Translations under genes and position numbers: made by a program
Shown here: piece by piece, positions 1-9,595 of the stretch
Position numbering within the stretch: position 1 is the stretch's first letter
How the letters are laid out: every line of letters starts with the position of its first letter
DNA from: Lentibacillus jeotgali
Lineage (GTDB): Bacteria; Bacillota; Bacilli; Bacillales; Amphibacillaceae
Length of the DNA: 64,000 nt
Direction: 5' to 3'
Assembly: GCF_000224785.1 (NCBI RefSeq)
Contig: NZ_AGAV01000018.1
Location: 186,001 to 250,000 of the forward strand
The notes under the pieces: model-generated
What the model was told of the DNA's origin: nothing
Databases searched by the model: none
What the model saw: the letters and a program-made list of their open reading frames with translations, nothing else

Positions 1-5
1 AGAAG

Positions 6-1997
6 ATGAAGGCAGGTTCCCGGGATGTTGGCGGCGTTGTCATGCTATTGGCCGTTTTGGGGGATTTTGTCATCCTGAACTGGTGGCAGGCAGGGACGAT
101 GCTGCTCGCCGTAAGCGTAACGGCCATGCTCATGAAACGGTGCGAATTTAGAACCGCTTTGAGGAAAAGTGCCACATGGATTCATGCGGTATCGATGGGA
201 CTTGCTCTTATGATGCTCTATACTCAAGTGTATGCTGATCGTGCTTTATATGGCCAAACCCCAATGCAAGCAGAGAGTTTTGTGGTGGCAGGTCTTGTTG
301 TCCTGTTGGCAAGTTTTGTATGGAAGCAAGCCCATTATCACGCTTTTGCGGCGCATGCATTTTTCACTTCATATGTATTCTACGGGCTGGGCATATGGCT
401 GACATTCAGCTTTGAATTTGATGCTGTACTGCGTGCGGTAATCATGCTGGGCGGCGTGGCAATGGCTTATTTGCTTTATCGGAAAACAAAATGGGTAGCC
501 GTCCCGTATGTTATCAGTGGCATGTCCTTACTGTTTTACATGACTGTTCTTTATGCAGTTCATTCGGAAATGACGATTCAGTCGGATCTTTTCCAATCAC
601 TGCAGCTTGTGATTGGTGCGGTATTGCTTCTGGTTGCGGGTGTTGTGTGCGGCAGATATGACACTAATCTCATGAAAGGTTTCGGGTGGACAGGACACCT
701 TTTCCTGCCGTTCGCGCTGCTTATCAGCTTACTGTTCTTTGAGGAAATAACGGTCTGGGCATTTTTCATAGGTGCTGCCGTTTATGGCATAAGCCTGCGC
801 TGGGCTAGGGCGGAATGGCTGATTTTAAGCTTTTTATATGGCGGTATCACGGTGTTTTGGATCGGCGTCGTTCAAGGGTTTGTGTTGTTTGATGTGACAG
901 AGCCCATTCAATATGCGGCACTGCTCACAAGTGTCTTGATAGCTATTGGCTGGTATGTCAGTAAAGGGGCATGGATGCGACGAGTTGCATTTTACGTAAT
1001 CCCCTTTTCTGTATTTGGCATGCTTTTATTCACACTCGTACCGGATTTTGATTTGCGGCTATTTGTTGTGACACTGCTTTATGCTGTGATGACGCTGTTT
1101 ATGATGCATCGGCAAAAGTGGGATGTATTTGCTGCGGTGCCGCTTGCTCTTGTCTATAGTGTACTATGGCTGTATGATGGTGTGATGCTGTTAGAGGATT
1201 ACGTCATGCTGGTCAGGCTTGTGGCGCTTGCCGGAGTTCTTGTGGCGGCCGGTTTGCTTATGTATCCGGTGATCTATCAGGAGCAAAAGAACTGGGAAAT
1301 CCCGCTCAGGGTTGATTGGTATTCGATTGTCAGTTTCGTTGCCCTGTGCAGTTTATACGTCGTCACGGCAGAAGCCCTCTGGTCAAAACTACTTCCCGGC
1401 ATGCTGATTTCGCTTTATTTGATAATGCAGCGTAAACGCATTCCATATGTCCCGGCAAAAGGGATCGTCTTTGTTGCGTGTATCTATCTTCTCCAGCCGT
1501 ATTATGTGCTGCTTGGCGATATTCAGATAGCGGAATTAATCGAACGGGAGCTGTATGTATTGCCATGGGTTGCTGCTGTTATTTTCCTGAAAAGAATCTC
1601 GGCCGGGAAGTATAATAGGCTTGTTAACTATATGCAGTGGGCGGTTCTCGTTATTGTTTCGCTCCTGCTAATCCAGGACGGGATGGCAAGCTCAACGATT
1701 TATGATGCGTTGATTGTAGGTGGGCTTTCCCTTGCCTCAATGCTTGGCGGGATGGCCTATCAGCGGAAAGCTTTCTTCTTTGTCGGTGCAGGCGTATTGC
1801 TGCTGAACGTTTTTCTGCAAACCCGACCCTACTGGGGAAACCTGCCATGGTGGGCTTACCTCCTGATTACCGGGTCCATTTTAATTGCGGTGGCCAGCTA
1901 CAATGAATGGCACAAGCAGAAGACAGCGGATGGCAGAACAACACTTGCTTCCAAGTTTTATCAAAAGGTGGTACAGAAGATAAAACGGTGGGAGTGA
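6..1997 (+). CDS. Large polytopic membrane protein, function unknown (possibly 5'-truncated by the window)
   Basis: I do not recognise the family. The 663 residues are almost entirely hydrophobic segments of about 20 residues with short charged loops, enough for roughly 18-20 membrane passes. The C-terminal tail is short, basic and presumably cytoplasmic. No enzymatic motif is visible. The first ATG lies six bases from the window edge and the frame is open to the edge, so the true N-terminus may lie outside. A strong bidirectional hairpin follows directly, which isolates this gene from the convergent helicase pair. It could be a member of the large DUF2157-like predicted membrane proteins of Bacillaceae, but nothing in the sequence confirms that. 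Confidence 0.7.
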   Translation: MKAGSRDVGGVVMLLAVLGDFVILNWWQAGTMLLAVSVTAMLMKRCEFRTALRKSATWIHAVSMGLALMMLYTQVYADRALYGQTPMQAESFVVAGLVVLLASFVWKQAHYHAFAAHAFFTSYVFYGLGIWLTFSFEFDAVLRAVIMLGGVAMAYLLYRKTKWVAVPYVISGMSLLFYMTVLYAVHSEMTIQSDLFQSLQLVIGAVLLLVAGVVCGRYDTNLMKGFGWTGHLFLPFALLISLLFFEEITVWAFFIGAAVYGISLRWARAEWLILSFLYGGITVFWIGVVQGFVLFDVTEPIQYAALLTSVLIAIGWYVSKGAWMRRVAFYVIPFSVFGMLLFTLVPDFDLRLFVVTLLYAVMTLFMMHRQKWDVFAAVPLALVYSVLWLYDGVMLLEDYVMLVRLVALAGVLVAAGLLMYPVIYQEQKNWEIPLRVDWYSIVSFVALCSLYVVTAEALWSKLLPGMLISLYLIMQRKRIPYVPAKGIVFVACIYLLQPYYVLLGDIQIAELIERELYVLPWVAAVIFLKRISAGKYNRLVNYMQWAVLVIVSLLLIQDGMASSTIYDALIVGGLSLASMLGGMAYQRKAFFFVGAGVLLLNVFLQTRPYWGNLPWWAYLLITGSILIAVASYNEWHKQKTADGRTTLASKFYQKVVQKIKRWE

Positions 1998-2035
1998 ATG
2001 ACGGGGTGCATAGAAATGAACTTGTTCTTACCGAC

Positions 2036-2077
2036 AGGTGCCCATAAAACGAACATAAGTTCATTTTATGGGCACCT
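2036..2077. terminator. Bidirectional hairpin terminator
   Basis: A perfect 14-bp inverted repeat (AGGTGCCCATAAAA at 2036-2049 against 2064-2077) with a 14-nt loop sits between convergent genes. The A/T-rich foot gives a short U-run on either strand. It abuts the stop codon of the minus-strand gene. Confidence 0.75.
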
Positions 2078-3063
2078 CAAATCGAATGGGACAGCGACCC
2101 CGCCCTTTTGTCCCAGTATTTGAAAAAGTTTTTTGAGATGGGATTGTAATAGAGAGTGATCTGTTTCTCATTTCCTCTAAAGTGGTGGTTTATTGTATAC
2201 TCCAATAGTGGAATGAAATATAGAATAGCGTTTTCGAGATTGATTTCTATTTCGCCATTTGCTTTTTTATAGATTTCGTTGAGCTGTTTGTCTCGTTCAA
2301 GTTTAATGGTGTCTTTCTTAGCAAGGATTTCCTGTTGTTTGGCTTCACTCAGACCTTTCCGTTTTGCGCGTTTGTCGTTTTCAGCAAGGAGTGCATTATA
2401 GTAATGATTGATTCGTTCGATGTCTTTTTCGATTTGGCGCTTGTCGATTTGGGCGTTCTTTTGCTGTTCATTTATTTCTCTGACGTGTGCCGTTGCATGC
2501 TGGAATGCACTGTCCATATCAAGTTTAACCGGGACCGGATAGGTATGCGGGGACTGCTGCTGGTACATAATGTAGTTTTGTTTTTGTTTCATCACAGAAT
2601 CACATTCATTTGTCAGCATGTTGATCCAAACCTGTTCTGTGTTTTCCGTTTTTTCGTCTGCTATGATGGCCGTATGGTATTGAAAAACAGCCCAGACACC
2701 AAGCACAGGCTTTTCGGACTCGATTGCCAGACTGCCTTGTTCATCGTGTAAAAACGTTTCAATCTTCTGTTGCGGGTTTCCGAGAGCCAGCCGGTCCACC
2801 TCGGCATAACGTATGGTAGTTGCTGTTTTTTCGTGAATCAGGTTCAGCAATTGCTCCAGTACGTAACTTCCAAAGGTGACGAACTCGGAATCGGGGTTTT
2901 CCTGGGCAACTTCAAAATCAAAGCTAAGCCTAAGCTCTGTTTTATTCTGAAAATACGATGCATAATCTTCCGGAATAAGCACATCGCATAAAGCATACTC
3001 AAGCGGCATGACCATCCCGCCGAGATTTTCGATTGTTTCTGACACAAATTGCTGCAGATGCAT
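2077..3063 (-). CDS. Coiled-coil protein paired with SNF2 helicase, function unknown
   Basis: A 328-residue protein with no recognised catalytic motif. Residues about 185-275 are rich in E, K, Q and R with heptad-like spacing, suggesting a coiled coil. They are flanked by an N-terminal domain that begins with a conserved-looking acidic stretch and by a compact aromatic C-terminal segment. It is the second gene of a two-gene minus-strand operon, starting 18 nt after the helicase stop with a GAGGTGA ribosome binding site. The pairing suggests it is a partner or substrate adaptor of the helicase. In B. subtilis a helicase gene yqhH sits beside yqhG, but from memory of YqhG I see no clear match, so I do not transfer that name. 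Confidence 0.8.
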   Translation of the reverse strand: MHLQQFVSETIENLGGMVMPLEYALCDVLIPEDYASYFQNKTELRLSFDFEVAQENPDSEFVTFGSYVLEQLLNLIHEKTATTIRYAEVDRLALGNPQQKIETFLHDEQGSLAIESEKPVLGVWAVFQYHTAIIADEKTENTEQVWINMLTNECDSVMKQKQNYIMYQQQSPHTYPVPVKLDMDSAFQHATAHVREINEQQKNAQIDKRQIEKDIERINHYYNALLAENDKRAKRKGLSEAKQQEILAKKDTIKLERDKQLNEIYKKANGEIEINLENAILYFIPLLEYTINHHFRGNEKQITLYYNPISKNFFKYWDKRAGSLSHSI

Positions 3064-3081
3064 AGTGGTTTGTCACCTCGA

Positions 3082-5118
3082 TTAAAATAAAGTATCGTCC
3101 AGATGTCGCTGTTTAATCAATTTTTGCTTGTTCTTCAGCATGGCTTCGCCGATATCATCCAGTCCGCTTTCCACTTCTTCGTCGCTGTCCGCATCAACCC
3201 AAGCTTTCATCACCATTTCGGAAAAGTCTTCTTTTTCTTCCATATCCCCAAGAATGGCATCAACTTCTCCGACAACCAGCTCAAACATATTGATTTTGCG
3301 ATCGAGCAAATTGAGAATGTAATATTCAATCGTATCTTCGGCAACCAGATTATAAACAAATACATCCTGCTGCTGTCCAATCCGATGAATACGGCCAATT
3401 CGCTGTTCGATTGCCATGGGATTCCAGGGCAAGTCATAGTTGATCATCCCGTTGCAAAATTGCAGATTCCGTCCCTCGCCGCCGACCTCAGTGCTGACCA
3501 GCACATCGGCTTTGTCACGGAAATAGGCAACCTGTTCTTCCTTGTCTTTGCGGCGTAGACCGCCATGAAATTCGGCAACCTTAAATCCGTGATCCAGCAG
3601 GTAATCAGATAAGTAACGCTGGGTGGTGGAGAATTTGGTGAAAACAATCATCTTTCCATTAAACTCCCACAGGATAGCTGCCACTTCTTTCGCTTTCTTA
3701 TCACCTGCCGTATCTTCCTTGGCAATCTCACGTGCCTCATTCAGGAACCGCTGCATCATTTTCCTTTCAAATTCCGTTAATTTTTCATTGGCGGAAAGCG
3801 TCTCCAGGGATGGAATAATGGCGGTGATATTACTGCCAATCTGCTCCTGAAGGTTTTTTAATCGAAAACGGTTTAAGACACTATGCTGTTGCGTGTAGTT
3901 GTTCCGGATGAATGTGCTCAAATGATTGTATAGCTGTTTTTCCTGCCGGGGGAGGGTCACTGTTCTGGTATAGGCCGTTCGTTTCGTGAATGTTACGTCA
4001 ACATTGTTTCGTTTATTACGCACCATCACATCATCCAGCAATCCTTTCAGTTTGTCGACATTTTTCGCCTCAATGCCTTCTTTGCCGTCAACAAAATTTT
4101 TCCGGAAATAGCTGTAGGTGCTCAGTTGACCAGGCTTCAAGAGTGTAATGAGATTGTATAGCTCCTCTAGATGGTTTTGCACCGGTGTAGCCGTCAACAG
4201 AAAGATATACTTTTTATTGATAGCATTCACGAACTGCCACTTTTGCGTTCGCCTGTTTTTTAAATGATGCGCTTCATCGGCAATGACCAGGTCATAGTAC
4301 TGCTCACTAATGGCATTGCGGTGATTTTTACGTTTTGCGGTATCAATCGATGCAATGACTTTTTGATAGTGGCCCCAGGCGGCTTCACCCATTTTTTTAA
4401 ACTCTGGAGCATCCGCTCGCACGAAGTCCTGATTAAATTTGCGTTTCATTTCATTTTCCCATTGCTGCACCAATGAAGGCGGCACTAGAATCAGGATGCG
4501 CCGCGCAAGCCCCCGCATGATATATTCCAGCATGGCCATACCCGCTTCAACGGTTTTACCCAGTCCAACCTCATCACTGAGCATGACACGTCCCTTGAAA
4601 TGGCCCAGAACGGACTTGACCGTCTTTACCTGATAGTCAAATGTCTCCATTTCACGAATGTACGGCAGGCAAAGCAGCTCATTGTTATCAGGGGTGATCT
4701 GGAATTTCTCAGCAGACTGATAGAGCTGAAACCATGTATCGTCTTGAACGCGGAAGTTGGTCAGTTCCTGCAGTATCGCCGTTGCGTGTTCCTGGTTATG
4801 CAAATTGTTCCCTGAAGCTGCTTCTTCCTGTGCAGCAACTTGTATTTGCCCATCTTCTGTTTGCCTAATCCATAGGTATGCTGCATCATAACTAGAGAAA
4901 AAACCTTTAATGCCCCTCCCCTGAAGCAACCGTTCCTCCCAGTTGATGGTGAACTTTCGTTTCATTCCCTTGTCATTTTCCATTTCAAATTTATCTTCTG
5001 ATAGATTCATATTTTGAAAGAATGCATATAACGCATCATCCATCTCCATCGCCTGCAGTTCCAAAAGTTGTTTATCCAGTTTGAATAGGTACTGTTCCAA
5101 TGGATACACCAGCCTCAT
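3082..5118 (-). CDS. SNF2/RapA-type DEAD/DEAH helicase
   Basis: An SF2 ATPase of the SNF2 family, 678 residues. A roughly 155-residue N-terminal region of unknown fold precedes the motor. Visible motifs are Walker A GLGKT (185-189), DEAH (281-284), TAT (309-311) and a C-terminal helicase lobe with QRIGRIHRIGQ near 585-598. Such proteins translocate on double-stranded DNA and remodel protein-DNA or RNA polymerase complexes (RapA/HepA). I infer a nucleic-acid remodelling role. It is the first gene of an operon with the coiled-coil protein downstream. The start codon has only a weak ribosome binding site. No methylase, nuclease or phage gene is adjacent, so a defence role is possible but unsupported. 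Confidence 0.88.
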   Translation of the reverse strand: MRLVYPLEQYLFKLDKQLLELQAMEMDDALYAFFQNMNLSEDKFEMENDKGMKRKFTINWEERLLQGRGIKGFFSSYDAAYLWIRQTEDGQIQVAAQEEAASGNNLHNQEHATAILQELTNFRVQDDTWFQLYQSAEKFQITPDNNELLCLPYIREMETFDYQVKTVKSVLGHFKGRVMLSDEVGLGKTVEAGMAMLEYIMRGLARRILILVPPSLVQQWENEMKRKFNQDFVRADAPEFKKMGEAAWGHYQKVIASIDTAKRKNHRNAISEQYYDLVIADEAHHLKNRRTQKWQFVNAINKKYIFLLTATPVQNHLEELYNLITLLKPGQLSTYSYFRKNFVDGKEGIEAKNVDKLKGLLDDVMVRNKRNNVDVTFTKRTAYTRTVTLPRQEKQLYNHLSTFIRNNYTQQHSVLNRFRLKNLQEQIGSNITAIIPSLETLSANEKLTEFERKMMQRFLNEAREIAKEDTAGDKKAKEVAAILWEFNGKMIVFTKFSTTQRYLSDYLLDHGFKVAEFHGGLRRKDKEEQVAYFRDKADVLVSTEVGGEGRNLQFCNGMINYDLPWNPMAIEQRIGRIHRIGQQQDVFVYNLVAEDTIEYYILNLLDRKINMFELVVGEVDAILGDMEEKEDFSEMVMKAWVDADSDEEVESGLDDIGEAMLKNKQKLIKQRHLDDTLF

Positions 5119-5319
5119 TTTAGAATCATCACGATAATTCTATCACACGTGAACAGAGGTTGGAATTGAAAAGGGGACATGTGAGTTATTTGACACGTCT
5201 TATTAAACCCTGTATTCTGACACATTGTGTGTTATTTAATACTTGTTCTCACAAGCGTATGCCTGCTTAGGTAAAAGCATTTATGCGTTGTGAGTTCTTA
5301 AAATAGGAGGAACTCATTT

Positions 5320-6852
5320 TTGACGAATTTAAGTAAGAATAAGAACGGTCAAACCATTGATAGACCTGTTCTTTTTCTGAGTGGAGGAGCACTGCTGGCA
5401 TTTGTGGTTCTCGCTTTGATTAATCAGGATATGGTTACAGATAGTGTGAATTATTTATTTAATTTGTCCGCAACTTATTTTGGAGCCATTTATCAATTTC
5501 TGTTGTTGGGGACATTTTTTATTGCGTTATTTCTGGGGTATTCAAAGTATGGGAAGATTCGCTTAGGTAAATTGGACAAACCGGAAATGAGCAATTTTAA
5601 ATGGATTTCCATCATTATGTGTACACTATTGGCGGCCGGCGGTGTGTTTTGGGCTGCCGCTGAACCGTTAAGTCACTTTTTAACGGTGCCGCCGCATTTT
5701 TCCGGTATAGAGGCTGGTACGGCTGAGGCGGTTTCACCTGCACTTGCTACCAGTTTCGTCGACTGGGGTTTTCTTGCATGGGCGATACTTGGTACGCTTG
5801 GCACTTTTGTACTGATGTATGCCCATTATCACCGCGGGACGCCGCTAAAGCCGAGAGCATTACTTTATCCGATTCTTGGCGATAAAATTTTGAAGAAAAG
5901 TGTGCTTGGTACCTTTGTGGATGTATTCTCGGTTATCTCGGTAGCTGCTGGCACAATAGGGCCGATCGGATTTCTTGGCTTGCAGGCCGGCTATGGGCTG
6001 AGTGCCTTGTTTGGTGTTCCTGATAATCTATTGGTGCAATCATTAATCATTATTGTTGTTGTGGTGGTGGCAGGGATTTCTGCCGCTACAGGGATTCATA
6101 AGGGGATCCAGATCATGAGCAGTTATAATGTTATTCTGTCTCTCGTTATCGTTGGGGCTATTCTTGTACTTGGTCCAGCGCTATTTATATTCGATTCTTA
6201 TCTGGAGTCATTCGGCTTATATGTCCAAAATTTCATCAGTATGAGTACGTTCCGCGGTGACGGGGCTTGGCTTGGCGGATGGACCGTCTTCTTCTTTGCC
6301 TGGTTCCTTGGTTATGCGCCAATGATGGCTATGTTTGTCAGCCGTATTTCCAGAGGGCGTACGATTCGGGAAATTGTGACGGCTGTTGCGGTCATTGCAC
6401 CTGTTGTCACGACGTTCTGGTTTACAATCGTTGGTGGGACAGGAATCTTTGAGGAAATACAAAATCCAGGTTCTGTTTCCGAAGCACTAGGTAACGCTGG
6501 CCCGCCAGCAGCGATGATTGCCATTGCGGAACAATTGCCACTTGGAACGATTATTGGATTTCTGCTGCTATTGACAACCATTATTTTCGTTCTGACAACA
6601 ACCGATTCGATGTCATTGACGATTTCAATGGCCATTACTGGAAGTGGCGATCCGTCTAAATCATTGCGTGTTTTCTGGGCTTTCCTGATGGGTCTTGTAG
6701 CCACTGTCCTGATCGTCGTTGGCGAATCCAGTATCGATGCGTTACAATCCTTTATCGTGGTGACAGCCGTTCCTGTATCTTTACTGATGCTGACCACATT
6801 CTGGACCGCTCCAAGGGTATGTCAAAATCTCTTCAAAGAGCAGAAGCTGTAG
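5320..6852 (+). CDS. BCCT family osmolyte/betaine-type transporter
   Basis: A sodium- or proton-coupled transporter of the betaine/carnitine/choline family, 510 residues with about 12 membrane segments. The family hallmark is clear: a GWT-x-F stretch followed by SRISRGRTIREI near residues 310-350. The usual Trp-rich substrate box of this helix is altered here to GWTVFFFAWFLGYAP, with Phe and Tyr at positions that are normally Trp. The start is TTG, chosen because AGGAGG lies 9 nt upstream. In halotolerant bacilli these proteins import compatible solutes, but the changed aromatic box means the substrate could differ from glycine betaine. It is monocistronic and followed by a strong terminator. 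Confidence 0.92.
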   Translation: MTNLSKNKNGQTIDRPVLFLSGGALLAFVVLALINQDMVTDSVNYLFNLSATYFGAIYQFLLLGTFFIALFLGYSKYGKIRLGKLDKPEMSNFKWISIIMCTLLAAGGVFWAAAEPLSHFLTVPPHFSGIEAGTAEAVSPALATSFVDWGFLAWAILGTLGTFVLMYAHYHRGTPLKPRALLYPILGDKILKKSVLGTFVDVFSVISVAAGTIGPIGFLGLQAGYGLSALFGVPDNLLVQSLIIIVVVVVAGISAATGIHKGIQIMSSYNVILSLVIVGAILVLGPALFIFDSYLESFGLYVQNFISMSTFRGDGAWLGGWTVFFFAWFLGYAPMMAMFVSRISRGRTIREIVTAVAVIAPVVTTFWFTIVGGTGIFEEIQNPGSVSEALGNAGPPAAMIAIAEQLPLGTIIGFLLLLTTIIFVLTTTDSMSLTISMAITGSGDPSKSLRVFWAFLMGLVATVLIVVGESSIDALQSFIVVTAVPVSLLMLTTFWTAPRVCQNLFKEQKL

Positions 6853-6902
6853 AAAGTGCTGAATAGGCGTTCCGATTCTTTGAATTGACAGTATACTAAA
6901 CA

Positions 6903-6944
6903 AAAACTTGGCTTTCACTGCAGATTTACTGAAAGCCAAGTTTT
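6903..6944 (+). terminator. Rho-independent terminator of the BCCT gene
   Basis: Inverted repeat around ACTTGGCTTTCA and TGAAAGCCAAGT, 12-15 bp stem with a 12-nt loop, followed by a run of T. It lies between the BCCT gene and the convergent YitT gene. Confidence 0.9.
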
Positions 6945-6999
6945 TTATAGTGATGAAGATATGATATTAAGCAACGTCTCAATTCAAGTGAGTCCGCCA

Positions 7000-7836
7000 T
7001 CATTTTTTTGCCCAAGAGAAACTGCCGCCGAATACGTCGCGGACGTCGTGAATGACAACAAAAGCTCTGTCATCAACATCGTTTATGATGCGTTTGAGTT
7101 TCATGATCTGGTATTTATTAATAATGATATAGGCCATATCGGCACTGTCTTTCATGTAGCCGCCGTAGCCCTCAAATACCGTTGCGCTTGTTTTCATTTG
7201 CTGAACGACTTCATCGGTAATTTCCGGCGCATAGGCGGAGATAACGCTGACCGCCTTGCGTGTGTCAAGCCCTTCTAGAATGATGTCTGTCGCTTTCTTG
7301 CCGATAAATAATGAAACGATCGTATACATCGTATTGAGCGGTCCGATGATCAACAGTCCGGACGATACAATCATTGCGTCAAGCGCAAAGTTCGTCCGTG
7401 TCAGATCCCAGCCGAAGTTGTGGTGCAGCATGCGTGCAATAACACTCGTTCCGCCCATGGAACTGCCGGTTCGCAGGATAAGTCCGGCACCGATGCCAAT
7501 GAAGAAACCGGCGAAAATAGCTGAAACAAGCGGGTCCCCCAAAGATTCAACTTGTTGTTCTGTTATAAAGATGAAAAATGAGAGGAGCGGTGCTGTTATC
7601 ACGGTCAGGAATATGGTCCGCCTTGGCAGCACCCGGTAGCCAATCATTAAAATAATGGATGCCAATATAAAGTTGACGATCCCAGGCGACCACCCGAATG
7701 CATAGAACAAGATTAATGACATGCCGGGCAGCCCGCCGTCTGCAAGATTGTTCGGGATTGCCAGAAAAGTCAGTGCCAAAGCATAAAGCAATGCGCCCGC
7801 CACAATCATAGCCAAATCCTTTGCCAGTTTTATCAT
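7000..7836 (-). CDS. YitT family membrane protein (DUF161 plus DUF2179)
   Basis: A 278-residue protein with five to six N-terminal membrane segments (YitT/DUF161) followed by a soluble C-terminal DUF2179 domain of about 80 residues beginning near residue 195. Bacilli carry several such paralogues (YitT, YpjC, YqfU, YvjA type). Their role is not established, although some family members affect membrane transport or spore functions. The ATG is preceded by AAGGGAG 10 nt upstream. It appears monocistronic. Confidence 0.9.
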   Translation of the reverse strand: MIKLAKDLAMIVAGALLYALALTFLAIPNNLADGGLPGMSLILFYAFGWSPGIVNFILASIILMIGYRVLPRRTIFLTVITAPLLSFFIFITEQQVESLGDPLVSAIFAGFFIGIGAGLILRTGSSMGGTSVIARMLHHNFGWDLTRTNFALDAMIVSSGLLIIGPLNTMYTIVSLFIGKKATDIILEGLDTRKAVSVISAYAPEITDEVVQQMKTSATVFEGYGGYMKDSADMAYIIINKYQIMKLKRIINDVDDRAFVVIHDVRDVFGGSFSWAKK

Positions 7837-8154
7837 TTCCTCTCAACTCCCTTGTTTAGCTGTGGAAGCTATCAACCTGATTCTATATTGGACACAGTTT
7901 AGCATGTTTTATTTTGAGTCAGCAATCCAAGAAATACTAATGAGAAAAGGCATGGTTACGATGGTGGCTGTGTCTTTTCTTATTAAAGTAAAGTTCCTGC
8001 GTTTAAACGCTACTTTTGACTTATTCAAATCATCCCCAAACGACCTTACATCAGGGTACTTAGGTTCATTTTTTGGTTTTTTAAAGGGATTCAATTATTT
8101 GAAAAAGAATAGATAACAGTGGGTTATTAAATAAACACTAGGAGGGAGTTTTGG
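7837..8154. other. Intergenic region between YitT and carboxypeptidase genes
   Basis: About 320 bp between divergent genes, so promoters for both should lie here. Upstream of the carboxypeptidase, TTGAAA near 8098 and an A/T-rich TATTAA-like box near 8124 are weak promoter candidates. The 84-codon open frame here has no plausible ribosome binding site or protein-like composition and I do not call it. Confidence 0.3.
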
Positions 8155-9348
8155 ATGAAGAAAAAGAAGAAACTTACATTGGCTTGCAGCGCTGTATTGT
8201 TAAGCGCAGGGATGTTGGCTCCAACGTTTGATGCACCGGTAAAGGCAGAATCTAATCCTGTTACCATGAACAAACCACCTATATCTGGTTTTATAAGCCA
8301 CAATGAACTATCCAAGAAATTAAACCAGATCGAGAAATCCAGTCAGGGTAATGTTGAGGTGGAAGTTGCCGGTCATTCCAATCAAGGCCGGGAAATCTAC
8401 AAAGCAACGATTGGTTCAGGGGACAAAGTTGTGATGATTCAAAGCGAAATTCACGGTAATGAGAAAGTCGGTACAAAAGCACTATTAAAAATGATCCAAA
8501 AAATCGGGTCTAATAATTCTCCTGAAATGAGACAGCTCAGGGAAGAATTAACAATTGTTGCCATGCCTATGATCAACCCGGATGCGACCGAATTGAACCG
8601 CCGCGGGACTGACATGACTTGGGACGAAGTGACAGCTGCATTCCCGCAGCTCGAAAATGCCGAGCCTTCCTGGAACTATTACACGTATAAGAATCAATAT
8701 TGGGATTATGAATTCAAACCAGGTTTTGACATGAATCGAGACTTCAATCCTGATTTGGATTACACACCGCAGCCGGAGGATTTTCCGGGCTCATCATCCG
8801 AACCGGGCTGGTATATCACGCCTGAAGCGCAAACAGTCCGGGATGTTTATAAAGATTTGCAGGATCAATTTGGCACGGTAGATGTTTTCGTTGATCTGCA
8901 CCATCAGGGGGAATATGTCATCGAGGGCACGGATAAGCCGGTTACATTCTCACTTTCCGGCGTGTTCGTACCACATCCGGACACTAAAGAGGGTGAAAAA
9001 TATAGCGAATATGCAGATCAGTATAATGTTGAATACTCCAAGCAATTGAATGTCGCTGCATATGATGCCCTGCAGCAAATGGGCAATTCGCCATTCGGCA
9101 ACATCTCGCTATACCCGCAAGATCTGGACCTGCCGGGAACAGCTCTCGGTTCTTTTGCACTGAATGGAAGCGGCGCTGTTCTATTTGAAATCACCGGACA
9201 AACGCAAGACTTCGGACAAAAGAAAATGGGGCAGTTGCGAAAAGCAGTCGAAACCGGTGTGTTCGGAATTTTAAATGGCGTTGCTACTGGAGAGGTGAGT
9301 GAATTGGACGCTGAAAGGTATGATGATATACCGCTGACGGATAGGTAG
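8155..9348 (+). CDS. Secreted M14 zinc carboxypeptidase
   Basis: A secreted metallocarboxypeptidase of family M14, 397 residues. A signal peptide (MKKKKK, hydrophobic core, cleavage near residue 31 after VKA) directs export. The zinc-binding HxxE is at H100/E103 in IHGNE, the third ligand is a His in DLHH (249-250), substrate-binding N194-R195 follow the family pattern, and the catalytic Glu is probably E345 in LFEITGQ. It should remove C-terminal residues from extracellular peptides. The start follows AGGAGGG. A terminator follows at 9397, so it is monocistronic. A second M14 enzyme lies downstream, but the two differ in length and sequence. Confidence 0.92.
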   Translation: MKKKKKLTLACSAVLLSAGMLAPTFDAPVKAESNPVTMNKPPISGFISHNELSKKLNQIEKSSQGNVEVEVAGHSNQGREIYKATIGSGDKVVMIQSEIHGNEKVGTKALLKMIQKIGSNNSPEMRQLREELTIVAMPMINPDATELNRRGTDMTWDEVTAAFPQLENAEPSWNYYTYKNQYWDYEFKPGFDMNRDFNPDLDYTPQPEDFPGSSSEPGWYITPEAQTVRDVYKDLQDQFGTVDVFVDLHHQGEYVIEGTDKPVTFSLSGVFVPHPDTKEGEKYSEYADQYNVEYSKQLNVAAYDALQQMGNSPFGNISLYPQDLDLPGTALGSFALNGSGAVLFEITGQTQDFGQKKMGQLRKAVETGVFGILNGVATGEVSELDAERYDDIPLTDR

Positions 9349-9396
9349 ATGAGAATTTGTTGTGGGAAATCGTAAAGAGATCAGACATTGAATAAG

Positions 9397-9434
9397 ACAT
9401 CCCGTGTCACTTGTACAGTGGTGCGGGATGTTTT
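9397..9434 (+). terminator. Rho-independent terminator
   Basis: Stem ACATCCCG..TCAC / GTG..CGGGATGT with a short loop, followed by TTTTGCT, 48 bp after the carboxypeptidase stop. Confidence 0.8.
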
Positions 9435-9448
9435 GCTAAATATGAAAT

Positions 9449-9595
9449 GATATTGCCTCGAGTTTTATTGACCGCATCGGTGAATTAACCGTTCTGCCGC
9501 TTGGAACATCACAGGGGGTTTACGATTCCCCAGAGGTTAAAGGTTCGCCGGGATGCTTTAAGGTGCTCACGGCAGTTTGCATGAGGATGAAATGA
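9449..9595 (+). pseudogene. Short decayed coding fragment, family not recognised
   Basis: An open stretch of 48 codons without its own start or ribosome binding site reads as protein-like sequence (including IGELTVLPLGTS and KGSPGCF). It looks like the leftover of a gene. I cannot name the family. The rest of the 9435-9824 gap holds only A/T-rich DNA and probably the promoter of the next gene. Confidence 0.3.

Noticed and set aside
2335-2751. 138-codon open frame on the plus strand
   Set aside because: It lies entirely antisense within the coiled-coil partner gene, has no ribosome binding site and an odd Phe/Val-rich composition; it mirrors the real gene.
3082-5118. Helicase pair as a phage-defence system
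   Set aside because: No nuclease, methylase, ZorAB or other defence partner lies beside it; the claim would rest on the helicase alone.
6312-6797. 161-codon open frame on the minus strand
   Set aside because: Antisense shadow of the BCCT gene, whose family identity is certain.
7862-8116. 84-codon open frame between YitT and the carboxypeptidase
   Set aside because: No ribosome binding site and no domain-like sequence; it occupies the divergent promoter region.
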